Source of the DNA: Ignavibacteriales bacterium
Lineage (GTDB): Bacteria > Bacteroidota > Ignavibacteria > Ignavibacteriales > Ignavibacteriaceae
Assembly: GCA_015709675.1 (NCBI GenBank)
Contig: CP054182.1
Span: 3,017,448-3,081,447, forward strand
Reading direction: 5' to 3'
DNA length: 64,000 nucleotides
In this document: piece after piece, positions 1 through 10,127 of the stretch
Position numbering within the stretch: position 1 is the stretch's first letter
How the letters are laid out: every line of letters starts with the position of its first letter
The notes under the pieces: model-generated
Seen by the model: only the letters and a program-made list of their open reading frames with translations
Told to the model about the DNA's origin: nothing
Databases searched by the model: none
Made by a program: the position numbers and the translations under genes

Positions 1-1116
1 GGAAAACAAATCGGACTTGTCACAAACCATACTGCGGTCTTTAAGAACGGAACACATCTTGCCGATTCACTTTTCAGTCTGGCACCTTATGCCCGTCTTA
101 CCACTCTCTTTGGCCCGGAACATGGTATAAGAGGTGACGCATCGGCAGGTGAGAAAATTGATAATTCAACTGATGCAAAAACCGGTGTCCCGGTTTTTTC
201 TCTTTATGGAGTTCACCGCAAACCAACTAAAGAGATGCTGAAAAATGTTGACCTTTTAATTTTTGATATTCAGGATGTCGGCGCAAGGTTTTATACTTAT
301 ATATCAACGCTGTATTATACCATTGAGGCAGCTGCTGAAAACAATATTCCTGTGATTGTCCTCGACCGGCCAAACCCGATTGCTTTTATGGGCAGTTTTG
401 GTCCTGTCAGAGATACCGGCCTCACATCATTTGTGGGGATAGCTCCGATTCCGGTTGCGCATGGCATGTCAATTGGCGAACTTGCTAATTATTATGCAGG
501 AGAACTTCTTAATGCAAAATCTCCTTCACTGACAGTTATCCCGATGAAAAATTACCGGTATGACGCTCCCCTGTCAGTTACAGCAGAGAATTTTATTAAA
601 CCCTCTCCGAATATCATGTCCCCGGAAACTATGCTGATGTATCCGGGAACCTGTCTTTTCGAAGGTACCAATCTTTCAGAGGGGCGCGGCACATATTTCC
701 CCTTCCTCCTTTTTGGATCGCCCTATCTTGATAACGAAAAGCTTCTGACAGAACTAAAAAAATATCAGTATCAGGATATTTCCTTTGAGGCCGTTGACTT
801 TACTCCTGTGGAGATACAGAATGCAGTCTCAAATCCGAAGCATAAGGATAAAGAATGCAAAGGAATAAAGATTACTCCCCAAAAGAATTTGAAATCAGAT
901 CCTATTCTGCTGACACTCAGAATCCTGCATCATGTAATAAAGATGCATCCGGCAGACTTCAGTTTCCGGGAAAAAAGTTTCAGTATTTTGTCAGGCAAAC
1001 ATGACCTTATGACACGCCTTAAAAGCGGCGAGAATCCTGATGTTATATATAACTCTTACAATCAGGAATTAGTTAATTTTATTAAAATTAAAAAGGGCTA
1101 TCTCCTTTATGAATAA
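1..1116 (+). CDS. namZ: NamZ-type exo-beta-N-acetylmuramidase (DUF1343), 5' end cut
   Basis: The reading frame is open from the first base, so the gene begins upstream of the window; the ATG at 235 is internal. The early residues read GLVTNHTAV and FGPEHGIRG, and later DVGARFYTY, VLDRPNP and EGTNLSEGRGT follow. These are hallmark blocks of DUF1343, the family of NamZ, which removes N-acetylmuramic acid from the non-reducing end of peptidoglycan fragments. The visible part is about 371 residues, close to full family length, so only the N-terminal signal and a few residues are probably missing. The stop overlaps the start of the next gene by 8 nt, which suggests co-transcription. Role in cell-wall recycling is inferred from the family. 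Confidence 0.85.
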   Translation, partial: GKQIGLVTNHTAVFKNGTHLADSLFSLAPYARLTTLFGPEHGIRGDASAGEKIDNSTDAKTGVPVFSLYGVHRKPTKEMLKNVDLLIFDIQDVGARFYTYISTLYYTIEAAAENNIPVIVLDRPNPIAFMGSFGPVRDTGLTSFVGIAPIPVAHGMSIGELANYYAGELLNAKSPSLTVIPMKNYRYDAPLSVTAENFIKPSPNIMSPETMLMYPGTCLFEGTNLSEGRGTYFPFLLFGSPYLDNEKLLTELKKYQYQDISFEAVDFTPVEIQNAVSNPKHKDKECKGIKITPQKNLKSDPILLTLRILHHVIKMHPADFSFREKSFSILSGKHDLMTRLKSGENPDVIYNSYNQELVNFIKIKKGYLLYE

Positions 1117-2170
1117 ATTCAGAAATTTCACACTTACTTTTATTGTAATGGCATTGTTTCTTACTCTGACAGGTTGTGATTCAAAAGAAAAAGAACCGGA
1201 GTCATCAGGATCAGACCTCCTTACTGTTGATACTTCAGAGATTAAAGGAACTCCAATTACAGATAACTCATTTGCTGATTTTGATCTGAGTTATACTGTA
1301 ACTAAAGGAAACACCTACAAGTACAAACTAACTTCAATAACCGAAGAGACACAGTCGTTACAGACTGATACAACGCAGACCATGCGTGCTAAGCAGCAGA
1401 TTTCTTACCTCATTGAAGTAAAGGTTGAGGAAGTAGAAGCTGACAAAACCATGGAACTGAGTTTCAATTTCAAAGAAGTTGCTGTTGACGGAAGTTTTAA
1501 CGAAGAAAAATATAAATACATCTCCAGCGCAAAAAATGATACTTCTGTAGAAGACCGGTTTCTTGAATATCAGGCACTAATAAACAATCCGTTTAACGCA
1601 AGGGTTGACAAACACGGCAATATTTCAGAGATTTACCGGACAACTAAGATTGCTGATAAAATTCTCGAATTGCGTAAAATGAAAGATTCTATCAGCGCTG
1701 AAGAAAAGCAGTCTTTTGTGCAGGATATTACTGACGGGGCATTACGTCCGGTGGTGATGCAGTTATTCAGAAAACTCCCTGAAGCCAAAGTAGCAAAAGA
1801 TTCAACCTGGTATTTCCCCCAGAAGCCGGCAAGTTTTCAGATTTTCGCGATTCAGAATACACATGGCTTTAAATTATCATCGTTTGAAAAAGCCGGTGAT
1901 GATACATATGCAGTAATTGATGCTTCACTTATCAGCACTGCAGAACTCGCACCTGATGCGAAAGCAAATGGTATATCAATGAAGAACACCGGTTATTCCG
2001 GCAGCGGAAAGTTATACTTCAATGTAGGAAAAGGAGTGTTTGAAAAGTCGAAGACGCTCACAACACTTACTGTAGAACTTGATATGAAGGCTCCTCCCGG
2101 TGCACCTTTCAGCTCTGCTAAAAGGAAACAGAATACCAGAACAACAAATATCCTGCAGTTGGTAAAGTAA
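1109..2170 (+). CDS. Predicted lipoprotein of unknown function
   Basis: A 353-residue protein with a type II signal peptide: a basic start (MNKFRN), a hydrophobic stretch and the lipobox LTGC with cysteine at about residue 23. The residues after the cysteine are rich in Ser, Lys and Glu, as in surface-export signals of Bacteroidota lipoproteins. The mature part looks beta-rich (alternating hydrophobic segments such as YTVTKGNTYKYKLTSI) and has no catalytic motif that I recognise; it is reminiscent of uncharacterised DUF6263-like lipoproteins, but this is not certain. It overlaps the muramidase gene by 8 nt and is followed by a strong terminator, so it closes that operon. Envelope location is well supported; function unknown. 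Confidence 0.75.
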   Translation: MNKFRNFTLTFIVMALFLTLTGCDSKEKEPESSGSDLLTVDTSEIKGTPITDNSFADFDLSYTVTKGNTYKYKLTSITEETQSLQTDTTQTMRAKQQISYLIEVKVEEVEADKTMELSFNFKEVAVDGSFNEEKYKYISSAKNDTSVEDRFLEYQALINNPFNARVDKHGNISEIYRTTKIADKILELRKMKDSISAEEKQSFVQDITDGALRPVVMQLFRKLPEAKVAKDSTWYFPQKPASFQIFAIQNTHGFKLSSFEKAGDDTYAVIDASLISTAELAPDAKANGISMKNTGYSGSGKLYFNVGKGVFEKSKTLTTLTVELDMKAPPGAPFSSAKRKQNTRTTNILQLVK

Positions 2171-2189
2171 CCAGATAGTTTAAAATGAA

Positions 2190-2222
2190 AAACCCCTTCA
2201 TACTCTGAGTATGAAGGGGTTT
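2190..2222. terminator. Bidirectional rho-independent terminator
   Basis: A 16-bp perfect inverted repeat (arms 2190-2205 and 2207-2222, stem core ACCCCTTCATACTC) is flanked by A-rich sequence on the left and T-rich sequence on the right. It lies between the convergent lipoprotein and nfeD genes and can terminate both. Confidence 0.9.
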
Positions 2223-2237
2223 TCTTTTTCTGAATAA

Positions 2238-3554
2238 CTAAGAAATCAGTTTAATTACGATTTTAACCCCTTCGGTTCTCACAACCTTTACAGCCTTATT
2301 CTTCTCAATATATTCACCATCTGAAATTGAATCATATTTCTGATCTCCGATTTTGATTGCCCCGGCTGGTCTGTGATCTGTTACCGTAACCGCCTCCATA
2401 CCTACGAGATGAGTGTAGTCACCTCCGGAAGTGAATCCCTTATCAGCTTTTTCTTCAATGTGATGTACAAACTGGTCAAAAGTTTTTGATTTCGGAAGAT
2501 ACTTGAATATAATAAGTATAAGAATCAACCCTCCAATTAACGCACCTGCGAGCTGAATGATTGCCACATTAAGTATATCCCAATCATAATAACCTTCGCC
2601 GTCAAAAAGCGAAAAGAATATTGAACCAATAATCAGCACGATACCTCCTATTCCCGTGAAGCCAAATCCCGGGACGACAAATATTTCCATAGCCAAAAGT
2701 ATTACTCCCACAATAAACAGTATAATTTCTATACTGCTCGCAAGCTGCAGGATGAATGAGGTACCAAAGAAAATTGCGAGCGCGAGTATTCCAATTGTAC
2801 CCGCAATACCCCAGCCGGGAGTTTTAATTTCAGTAAAAAGACCCACCAGCCCGAGCATGATAAGTAATGAAGAGATTACCGGGTGATTGATAAATCGAAC
2901 GACCTCTTCAGCCCAGTTAACTGCTGCATAAGTGACGGTCGCACCCTTAAGATCGAATGCCGCTAGCACTTCTTTCAGATTATTGGCCACCGTGTCACAA
3001 TAACCCCATTTGATTGCTTCGTCTGTAGTGAGAGTGATAAGTTGTGTACTGTCTACCAGTCCTGGCACCACAACCCGCTCATCCACCATTCCCTCGGCTA
3101 TATCAGTCCTTCTGCCGTTTCTTTCAGCAGTTGCTCTCATCTCACCCCGCATATAAGATTGATATTTTTCCGACACCTTGTTGCCCCCTTCATCAACCAC
3201 AGTTGTAGCGCCGATGGAGGAGCCCTTTGCCATCGCAATCTTTTTACAGGAAATAGAGATCAGCGCTCCGGCAGATATAGCACGCTTGTTTACAAAGGCG
3301 ATAGTGAGTATATCACTTTCCACTATTGCATCTTTTATTTGTGTGGCAGCGTCCACTCTCCCGCCAAAGGTATTGATTTCAAAAATTACCGCGTTATAAT
3401 TTTTTTCTTCAGCTTCATTAATTACCCTCTGCACAAATGGTGCAAGCCCCAGGTCAATGGTTCCGTCAATTCTGGCAACCATAACTTTTTTCTTCTGAGG
3501 GAATACAGAGAGTGAAAAGAGGAGAACAAAAAAGAACAGCAAATACTTTTTCAT
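2238..3554 (-). CDS. nfeD: NfeD-family membrane-bound serine protease
   Basis: A 438-residue long-form NfeD protein. It has a signal peptide (residues 1-19), a ClpP/SppA-like protease domain (about 23-190) with the likely nucleophile Ser94 in ISAGALIS and likely general base Lys130 in VSEKYQ, four to five hydrophobic helices (about 225-350), and a C-terminal OB-like domain (about 370-438). The family cleaves stomatin-type membrane proteins and is tied to membrane quality control. It is the last gene of the tgt-yajC-ribBA-nfeD run and its start overlaps the ribBA stop by 4 nt. No stomatin/SPFH partner gene is next to it here, unlike the common nfeD-floA arrangement. Confidence 0.9.
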   Translation of the reverse strand: MKKYLLFFFVLLFSLSVFPQKKKVMVARIDGTIDLGLAPFVQRVINEAEEKNYNAVIFEINTFGGRVDAATQIKDAIVESDILTIAFVNKRAISAGALISISCKKIAMAKGSSIGATTVVDEGGNKVSEKYQSYMRGEMRATAERNGRRTDIAEGMVDERVVVPGLVDSTQLITLTTDEAIKWGYCDTVANNLKEVLAAFDLKGATVTYAAVNWAEEVVRFINHPVISSLLIMLGLVGLFTEIKTPGWGIAGTIGILALAIFFGTSFILQLASSIEIILFIVGVILLAMEIFVVPGFGFTGIGGIVLIIGSIFFSLFDGEGYYDWDILNVAIIQLAGALIGGLILILIIFKYLPKSKTFDQFVHHIEEKADKGFTSGGDYTHLVGMEAVTVTDHRPAGAIKIGDQKYDSISDGEYIEKNKAVKVVRTEGVKIVIKLIS

Positions 3555-4771
3555 GTTGCTTTGTCCTGGAATTCTTCCTGTAAAATGAGGTGCCCCATCT
3601 TATCCCTCTTTGTGCGAAGATAGTTGATGTTCACTGAATTAGGCACTATCTCAAGCGGGATCCTTTGATGTAAATTAAGATCAAATTTTTGTAAAGCTTT
3701 AATCTTGTCCGGATTATTGGTAAGCAGATTAACGCTTTTAACGCCCAGTTCTTTAAGGATTTGTGCTGCAGAAGCATAATTCCTTTCATCAGCCTTAAAT
3801 CCTAAAGCAAGATTGGCCTCAACAGTATCTTTCCCCTCTTCCTGAAGTTTATACGCAAGAAGTTTGTTAACCAGACCAATCCCTCTGCCCTCCTGCCGCA
3901 GATAGATAAGTACTCCCCTTCCTGTCTCATTGATTACATCAAACGACTTCTGAAGCTGCTGCTGACAGTCACACTTCATCGAATGAAAAACATCTCCTGT
4001 CAGACATTCAGAGTGAATTCTTGTAAGTACGGGTTCATTACCGGATATATCCCCTTTTACAAACGCCAGATGTTCTCTCTCCTCAAGCAGTGACTTATAT
4101 AAGTGTACCTGAAAAGTACCAAATTCAGTAGGCAGTTTTAAATCAAGCAATTTCTTTATGATTGATTCCGTACGGAGGCGATGTTCAAAAAGCTGATGAA
4201 CGGTGATGACTTTAAGGCCGAACCTTTCAGCGATTTTAAGAAGTTCCGGTGTGCGTGCCATTGAACCGTCGTGGTTCAGTATTTCACATAAGGCTCCCAC
4301 CGGCTGAAGGCCGGCAAGACGGCACAAATCTACTACAGCTTCAGTGTGTCCGGATCTTTTAAGAACTCCATATCCGGCCGCCCTTAGCGGAAAAATGTGT
4401 CCCGGAATACCGAAATCCTCCCTTGCAGCGGCAGGGTTAGCAAGTTGTCGGATAGTTGCGGCCCGGTCTGCGGCAGATATACCGGTCGTTGTTTCCTTTT
4501 TCAGATCAACAGAAACAGTAAACTGAGTGCCATGCAACGCAGAGTTACTTCCAACCATAAGCGGAATACCAATGCTGTCCAGAACCGTGTCTGCAGCGGC
4601 AACGCAGAGGAGCCCTTTCCCCTCTGTTATCATGAAATTAACTGTTTCAGAAGTGATCAGTTCAGCAGCACAGACAAAATCCCCTTCGTTCTCACGGTCT
4701 TCATCATCAATAATGATGATGGTTCTCCCATTCCGTAATTCAATAATTGCGTCTTCTATACTGCTGAACAT
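3551..4771 (-). CDS. ribBA: Bifunctional DHBP synthase / GTP cyclohydrolase II
   Basis: A 406-residue riboflavin-synthesis fusion. The N-terminal RibB domain (about 1-200) carries the acidic metal-binding block DDEDRENEGD at 22-31 and forms 3,4-dihydroxy-2-butanone 4-phosphate from ribulose 5-phosphate. The C-terminal RibA domain (about 205-400) carries the zinc ligands Cys256, Cys267 and Cys269 in SECLTGDVFHSMKCDC and the RQEGRGIG loop, and opens the GTP ring. Both active sites look intact, so one protein supplies both branches of flavin synthesis. The gene is 14 nt downstream of yajC and overlaps nfeD by 4 nt. No FMN riboswitch space exists upstream, so any regulation must come from the operon promoter. 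Confidence 0.96.
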   Translation of the reverse strand: MFSSIEDAIIELRNGRTIIIIDDEDRENEGDFVCAAELITSETVNFMITEGKGLLCVAAADTVLDSIGIPLMVGSNSALHGTQFTVSVDLKKETTTGISAADRAATIRQLANPAAAREDFGIPGHIFPLRAAGYGVLKRSGHTEAVVDLCRLAGLQPVGALCEILNHDGSMARTPELLKIAERFGLKVITVHQLFEHRLRTESIIKKLLDLKLPTEFGTFQVHLYKSLLEEREHLAFVKGDISGNEPVLTRIHSECLTGDVFHSMKCDCQQQLQKSFDVINETGRGVLIYLRQEGRGIGLVNKLLAYKLQEEGKDTVEANLALGFKADERNYASAAQILKELGVKSVNLLTNNPDKIKALQKFDLNLHQRIPLEIVPNSVNINYLRTKRDKMGHLILQEEFQDKAT

Positions 4772-4785
4772 GATCTGCCGGAAAA

Positions 4786-5085
4786 TTATTTACTGAGTAC
4801 CGTGGTAATGGCTGCTTTTTCAAATTTCAGTTTAACATTATCACTCACCTGAAGAATGATGATGTTATCTTCCATCCCTGCAACTGTGCCATGCAGTCCG
4901 CCGCTGGTAACTACTTTATCACCTTTCTGAACATTGGCAAGCATTTTTTCTCTTTCTTTTGCTCTTTTCTGCTGAGGTCTCATGACCATAAAGTAAAAAA
5001 TGGCGAAGATAGCACCGAACATCACGATGGTGCTGATAAGATTTCCGGTTGGATCCTGTGCCTGCTGGGCGATAAGTATTTTCAT
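4786..5085 (-). CDS. yajC: Sec translocon accessory subunit YajC
   Basis: A 99-residue protein with a short N-terminus, one transmembrane helix (about residues 16-36), then the family signature MRPQQKRAKE at the membrane exit and a small cytoplasmic beta domain containing VQKGDKVVTSGGLHGTV. YajC associates with SecDF and SecYEG in the inner membrane. It sits between tgt and ribBA; the tgt-yajC order is conserved in many bacteria, usually followed by secD/secF, which are absent here. Start at 5085 gives the normal family length. Confidence 0.95.
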   Translation of the reverse strand: MKILIAQQAQDPTGNLISTIVMFGAIFAIFYFMVMRPQQKRAKEREKMLANVQKGDKVVTSGGLHGTVAGMEDNIIILQVSDNVKLKFEKAAITTVLSK

Positions 5086-5097
5086 AGAGTATATACC

Positions 5098-6299
<1,202 letters not shown>

Positions 6300-6316
6300 G
6301 AATGAACCCCTCCCCA

Positions 6317-6715
6317 TTAGAGGAATTTGGCCCTCTCTTCGGGTGACGGAAGCCGGCAGGTCTCTGATTTACCGAAGAGTTTATATCTGTTCCGGGCTAT
6401 CAGATTATACCCTCTATCCCGCAGCCATTGAGGAAACACAATAAACGGATAAAGAAGGCTGAGCGGGAGCCCGAGTCCTTTGGCAACAATCAGACCGGCG
6501 GTTGAGCGGGTGTAATATTTCCCCTTATATTTCAAAATAAATGAATCCGGATCAGAAGCATCAATTCCTGCCTCATTAGCTATCTGAGTTCCCGTTTCAC
6601 TCTGAATTGAGGCAAACCGGAAAAGGTCATTTTTATCCCGGTCAATAATAAAGTTCACCCAGAAATTGCAAAAATTGCATACTCCGTCAAACACAATAAT
6701 ATATTTATCCGGCAT
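6317..6715 (-). CDS. DCC-family thiol-disulfide oxidoreductase-like protein (DUF393)
   Basis: A 132-residue protein with the family's defining FDGVCNFCN motif at residues 9-17, which gives the CxxC-like redox pair Cys13/Cys16, and further conserved blocks RFASIQSETG and STAGLIVAKGLG. DUF393 proteins adopt a thioredoxin-like fold; their substrates are mostly unknown. The start codon overlaps the stop of the upstream CNNM-type gene (TAATG), showing translational coupling. Family assignment is firm, function is only inferred. Confidence 0.88.
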   Translation of the reverse strand: MPDKYIIVFDGVCNFCNFWVNFIIDRDKNDLFRFASIQSETGTQIANEAGIDASDPDSFILKYKGKYYTRSTAGLIVAKGLGLPLSLLYPFIVFPQWLRDRGYNLIARNRYKLFGKSETCRLPSPEERAKFL

Positions 6716-7929
6716 TAATCCTCAATTATCCTAAGACGTGCAAATTCAATCCTTACCTTATTAGCTTTAACAATGCTAAACTGCAAATGTCCGATTTTCA
6801 AAATTTCTCCCTGCTCAGGTATCCTGCCGGTTGAAGAGGTAATAAAGCCTGATAACGTTGTATAATCCCCCGCAGGAAAAGAAATTCCGAACTTTTCTGT
6901 AATGTGATCAAGTTCAACGTTTCCGCTCATTAGGAATGTATCTTCCTTCAGCTTTTTAAGAACCGAATTTTCAGTATCGTACTCATCCCTTATTTCACCA
7001 AACATTTCCTCCAGAACATCCTCCAGGGTAACAAGACCTGCTGTGCCCCCAAATTCATCAATTACAATAGCCATACTGTATTTTTCAGCCATCATCTCAT
7101 TGAGAAGTTCGATGCAGGATTTTGTTTCCGGGACAAATACAACCTCCCTTATCACATCCGAAAGGCTGGCCGGATTGGTAAAAAGATCAAATGCATATAC
7201 AATGCCTTTTATATCATCAAGCGTATCAACGAATACAGGAAGTTTGGAGAATCCGGTCTGAGCAAACTTTTTTAATACTATTTCAAGTTGTGTATCAAGT
7301 TCAACCCCTGCAATTTCGGTCCTGGGTCTCATGACCTCATAAACACGGGTCTCCTTCAATTCAAAAATTCTCTTTATAATCCGCGACTGCTGATCATCCT
7401 GATTTTGCTGTGCCAGTGATTCCCGAACCAAAAGCATTATATCATCTCTCCCCATAACATTTTTGGAAGTATCATCAGCCTGTCCAATAACCTTACGGGA
7501 GACTTTTGCAGTAAAGGTAACCAGAGGTGAGAACACAATGGAAATCATTTTTAGCGGCGATGAAAACCAATAATACATGGTATGAGGAACTTCACCCGCG
7601 AGATACTTTGGAATGAGTTCTCCAAACAGTAAGAGTACCAGTGTTGAAACAACGAGTACCTGCCATTCACTTAAACCGAAAGCCGTAACAAGCACCACAG
7701 CACTCACGGAAGCAAAAGCAATATTAACAATGTTATTCCCGATCAGTACTGTCGAAAAGAAAACCTCCGGGTGATCAAAAAAGAATTTCGAACTTCTTGC
7801 AGTAAAAGAACGTGTTCCCGCACGCAGTTCAAGTTTGATACGGTTGGAAATAATATATGACATTTCTGAGCCGGAAAAAAAACCGCTCATAAGTATCAAA
7901 GCGATTAGAAAAACACTATCCTGTGCCAT
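6715..7929 (-). CDS. CNNM/CorC-HlyC-type membrane protein with CBS domains
   Basis: A 404-residue protein with an N-terminal DUF21 transmembrane domain (about 1-170, three to four helices, motif SGSEMSYI near the start), a tandem CBS pair (about 190-310, including VYEVMRPRTEIAGV and MAIVIDEFGGTAGLVTLED) and a C-terminal CorC_HlyC domain (about 325-404). Such proteins are often labelled hemolysin but are linked to magnesium or cobalt efflux and homeostasis. The gene starts directly after the stop of the lipoprotein gene at 7930 and overlaps the DCC gene by 1 nt, so all three are probably one transcription unit. In Bacteroidota this family often sits near envelope-assembly genes. Confidence 0.92.
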   Translation of the reverse strand: MAQDSVFLIALILMSGFFSGSEMSYIISNRIKLELRAGTRSFTARSSKFFFDHPEVFFSTVLIGNNIVNIAFASVSAVVLVTAFGLSEWQVLVVSTLVLLLFGELIPKYLAGEVPHTMYYWFSSPLKMISIVFSPLVTFTAKVSRKVIGQADDTSKNVMGRDDIMLLVRESLAQQNQDDQQSRIIKRIFELKETRVYEVMRPRTEIAGVELDTQLEIVLKKFAQTGFSKLPVFVDTLDDIKGIVYAFDLFTNPASLSDVIREVVFVPETKSCIELLNEMMAEKYSMAIVIDEFGGTAGLVTLEDVLEEMFGEIRDEYDTENSVLKKLKEDTFLMSGNVELDHITEKFGISFPAGDYTTLSGFITSSTGRIPEQGEILKIGHLQFSIVKANKVRIEFARLRIIED

Positions 7930-8391
7930 CTAATAGACCTTCAGAACAGAAATCCCGGTTCGCCTGACGGATACCTCACCAAATGCACCGGAGATAGTAA
8001 TAACTGCTGTGTAACCATCATATACATCTGCCTCAAATCCCTGATAACCCTGAGCGGAAGATATCCGGTATATATTCCATTTTCCTTTTGTACTGTCAGG
8101 ATATTCTCCGGTTATATCACTCACGGTTGTTTTGAACATAGCGGTTTCCTTCTCATTAAGGTACAGTAAAACTTTATCTATCCGCACTGAATCAGTGCTG
8201 TAAGACAATTTCTGTTCTACTCTTACTAATGAGGTAAAATGGAGAGCCGGTTCACCCCCCGGCATAAGGTTGTGCCATACTTCAAATGAATCAACAATCA
8301 CAAGCGGCTGCTTTTCTGCATCATTATACTTTGAACTGCAGCCGGCAACCCACAACGACAAGAAAAAGATGTGGAGAAGTAACCGGTGCAT
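7930..8391 (-). CDS. Small predicted lipoprotein, unknown function
   Basis: A 153-residue protein with a clear lipoprotein signal: basic start, hydrophobic core and lipobox VAGC with Cys at about residue 18. The mature part is beta-rich and has no motif that I recognise. Its place just upstream of the CNNM gene recalls LptC-like genes seen beside CNNM homologues in Bacteroidota, but the length and sequence do not show a convincing LptC domain, so I do not assign it. The gene begins 5 nt after the acyl-CoA mutase stop and abuts the CNNM start with no gap. Confidence 0.7.
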   Translation of the reverse strand: MHRLLLHIFFLSLWVAGCSSKYNDAEKQPLVIVDSFEVWHNLMPGGEPALHFTSLVRVEQKLSYSTDSVRIDKVLLYLNEKETAMFKTTVSDITGEYPDSTKGKWNIYRISSAQGYQGFEADVYDGYTAVITISGAFGEVSVRRTGISVLKVY

Positions 8392-8396
8392 TCTGA

Positions 8397-10052
8397 TCAG
8401 AAAATCGCTGTTTCCTGATATACTCCGAATACTTCACGGAGTTCTTCCACCATTTCACCAAGTGTTACATAGTTTCTTGCAGCATCCACAAAAACAGGCA
8501 TGAGGTTCTTACCGTCAAGAGCAGCGCTTCTTATTTCCTGCATTGAGCGCTCTACTGCTTCCTGGTTACGGGATGCTTTCATGGCCCGGAGCCGGTCAAC
8601 CTGCTTCTTTTCAACTTCTTTTGAGACGGTCAGAATCGGAATTTCTACCTTTTCATCCTGTTCAACAAATTCGTTTACACCTACGATAATTTTCTCTTTT
8701 TTATCAACTTCTTTCTGATAGTGATAAGCTGCATCAGCAATCTGCTTCTGGAAATAGCCGGTTTCAATGGCTTCAATAACACCGCCAAGTGCATCAATTT
8801 CAGCGAAAATTTCTTCCGCCTGTTTTTCCATTTTATCTGTCAGTGCCTCAACAAAATAACTGCCGCCGAGAGGATCAACGGTATTAATAACTCCTGTCTC
8901 AAAAGCAATTAACTGCTGTGTACGCAATGCAATCTTAACGGCTTTTTCACTTGGAAGCGCAAGAGTTTCATCCATTGAATTGGTATGAAGTGATTGAGTA
9001 CCTCCTAAAACTGCCGCAAGAGCCTGGAAAGCGGTTCTGACGATATTATTTTCCGGCTGCTGAGCGGTTAACGTGCATCCTGCCGTTTGTGTATGGAAAC
9101 GCATCCACCATGATCGCGGACTTTTAGCCCCATAACGGTCTTTCATCCTTTTTGCGTAAATACGTTTAGCGGCACGGAATTTTGCAATCTCTTCAAAAAA
9201 GTCAAGATGCGAATTGAAAAAGAATGAGATTCGCGGCGCGAAATCATCAACAGGTATTCCCCGCTCGATCGCTGCTTCTATATACGCAAATCCATCAGCC
9301 AGAGTATAGGCCAGTTCCTGAGCCGCGGTTGATCCTGCCTCACGAATGTGATATCCGCTTACTGACACCGGGTTCCATTGCGGTACTTCATTCGTGCAGT
9401 ATTCGATCATGTCAATAATAATTCTCATTGAGGGACGCGGAGGGTAAATATATTCCTTCTGAGCGATATATTCTTTAAGAATATCATTCTGAAGAGTTCC
9501 CCGCAGATTTTTAAAATCAACACCCTGCTTCTGCGCCACAGCCAGATAGAAAGCAAAAATCATTGCTGCGGGTGAATTGATGGTCATTGAAGTTGATACT
9601 TTTTCCAACGGAATTTTGTCAAAGAGAATTTCCATATCATCCAGGGAGGAGATAGAAACTCCGCAAATACCTACTTCACCTGCGCTCAAAGGAGCGTCAG
9701 CATCCCAGCCCATCAGAGTCGGGAGATCAAATGCCACGGACAATCCTGTTTGTCCATGGTTTAGGAGATAATGAAACCTCTGATTGGTGTCTTCAGGGGT
9801 GCCAAAACCCGCGAATTGCCTCATCGTCCAGAGTTTACCGCGATAGCCGTTAGGATGAATTCCGCGGGTAAAAGGGAATTCTCCCGGGAATCCTAGATCA
9901 CGTAAATAATCAAATCCTTCAAGGCGGTCAGGACCATAAAACGGATCAATTTTTTCACCCGAAACGGTTGTCCATTTCAGCCCAATATCTTTTGAGGCAT
10001 CAAGCTTTTTGTCAAAGGCCTCTTTTTTCTTGAAATAATCGTGATTTGTCAT
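8397..10052 (-). CDS. icmA: Acyl-CoA mutase large subunit, isobutyryl-CoA-mutase-like
   Basis: A 551-residue TIM-barrel subunit of the B12-dependent methylmalonyl-CoA mutase superfamily, with blocks [29 protein letters not shown] and [18 protein letters not shown]. There is no C-terminal B12-binding domain; the length fits families in which a separate small subunit binds cobalamin. Two residues that set substrate choice read Phe80 (in MRQFAGFG) and Gln198 (in EYIAQKEY). Methylmalonyl-CoA mutases have Tyr and Arg at these places, whereas isobutyryl-CoA mutase has Phe80 and Gln198, so interconversion of isobutyryl-CoA and n-butyryl-CoA is the better prediction. The small subunit and the G-protein chaperone are not in this window. 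No space for a cobalamin riboswitch lies upstream. Confidence 0.85.
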   Translation of the reverse strand: MTNHDYFKKKEAFDKKLDASKDIGLKWTTVSGEKIDPFYGPDRLEGFDYLRDLGFPGEFPFTRGIHPNGYRGKLWTMRQFAGFGTPEDTNQRFHYLLNHGQTGLSVAFDLPTLMGWDADAPLSAGEVGICGVSISSLDDMEILFDKIPLEKVSTSMTINSPAAMIFAFYLAVAQKQGVDFKNLRGTLQNDILKEYIAQKEYIYPPRPSMRIIIDMIEYCTNEVPQWNPVSVSGYHIREAGSTAAQELAYTLADGFAYIEAAIERGIPVDDFAPRISFFFNSHLDFFEEIAKFRAAKRIYAKRMKDRYGAKSPRSWWMRFHTQTAGCTLTAQQPENNIVRTAFQALAAVLGGTQSLHTNSMDETLALPSEKAVKIALRTQQLIAFETGVINTVDPLGGSYFVEALTDKMEKQAEEIFAEIDALGGVIEAIETGYFQKQIADAAYHYQKEVDKKEKIIVGVNEFVEQDEKVEIPILTVSKEVEKKQVDRLRAMKASRNQEAVERSMQEIRSAALDGKNLMPVFVDAARNYVTLGEMVEELREVFGVYQETAIF

Positions 10053-10127
10053 TAATTCCTCTTAAATAATTGTTGCAAAGTTAAGAAGCGGACCGGGAAT
10101 AAAAAACTGCTCTTCGGTAAACGGCAT

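Noticed and set aside
3042-3515. 157-codon plus-strand ORF opposite nfeD
   Set aside because: It lies wholly antisense to the well-supported nfeD gene and its translation looks like random sequence without a family motif.
8397-10052. Truncated methylmalonyl-CoA mutase lacking the B12 domain
   Set aside because: The length matches large subunits of two-subunit mutases and the C-terminus looks complete, so it is not a broken gene.
10053-10127. Cobalamin riboswitch upstream of the B12-dependent mutase
   Set aside because: Only 75 nt separate mutL and the mutase gene, too short for a cobalamin riboswitch, and no B12-box-like sequence is seen.
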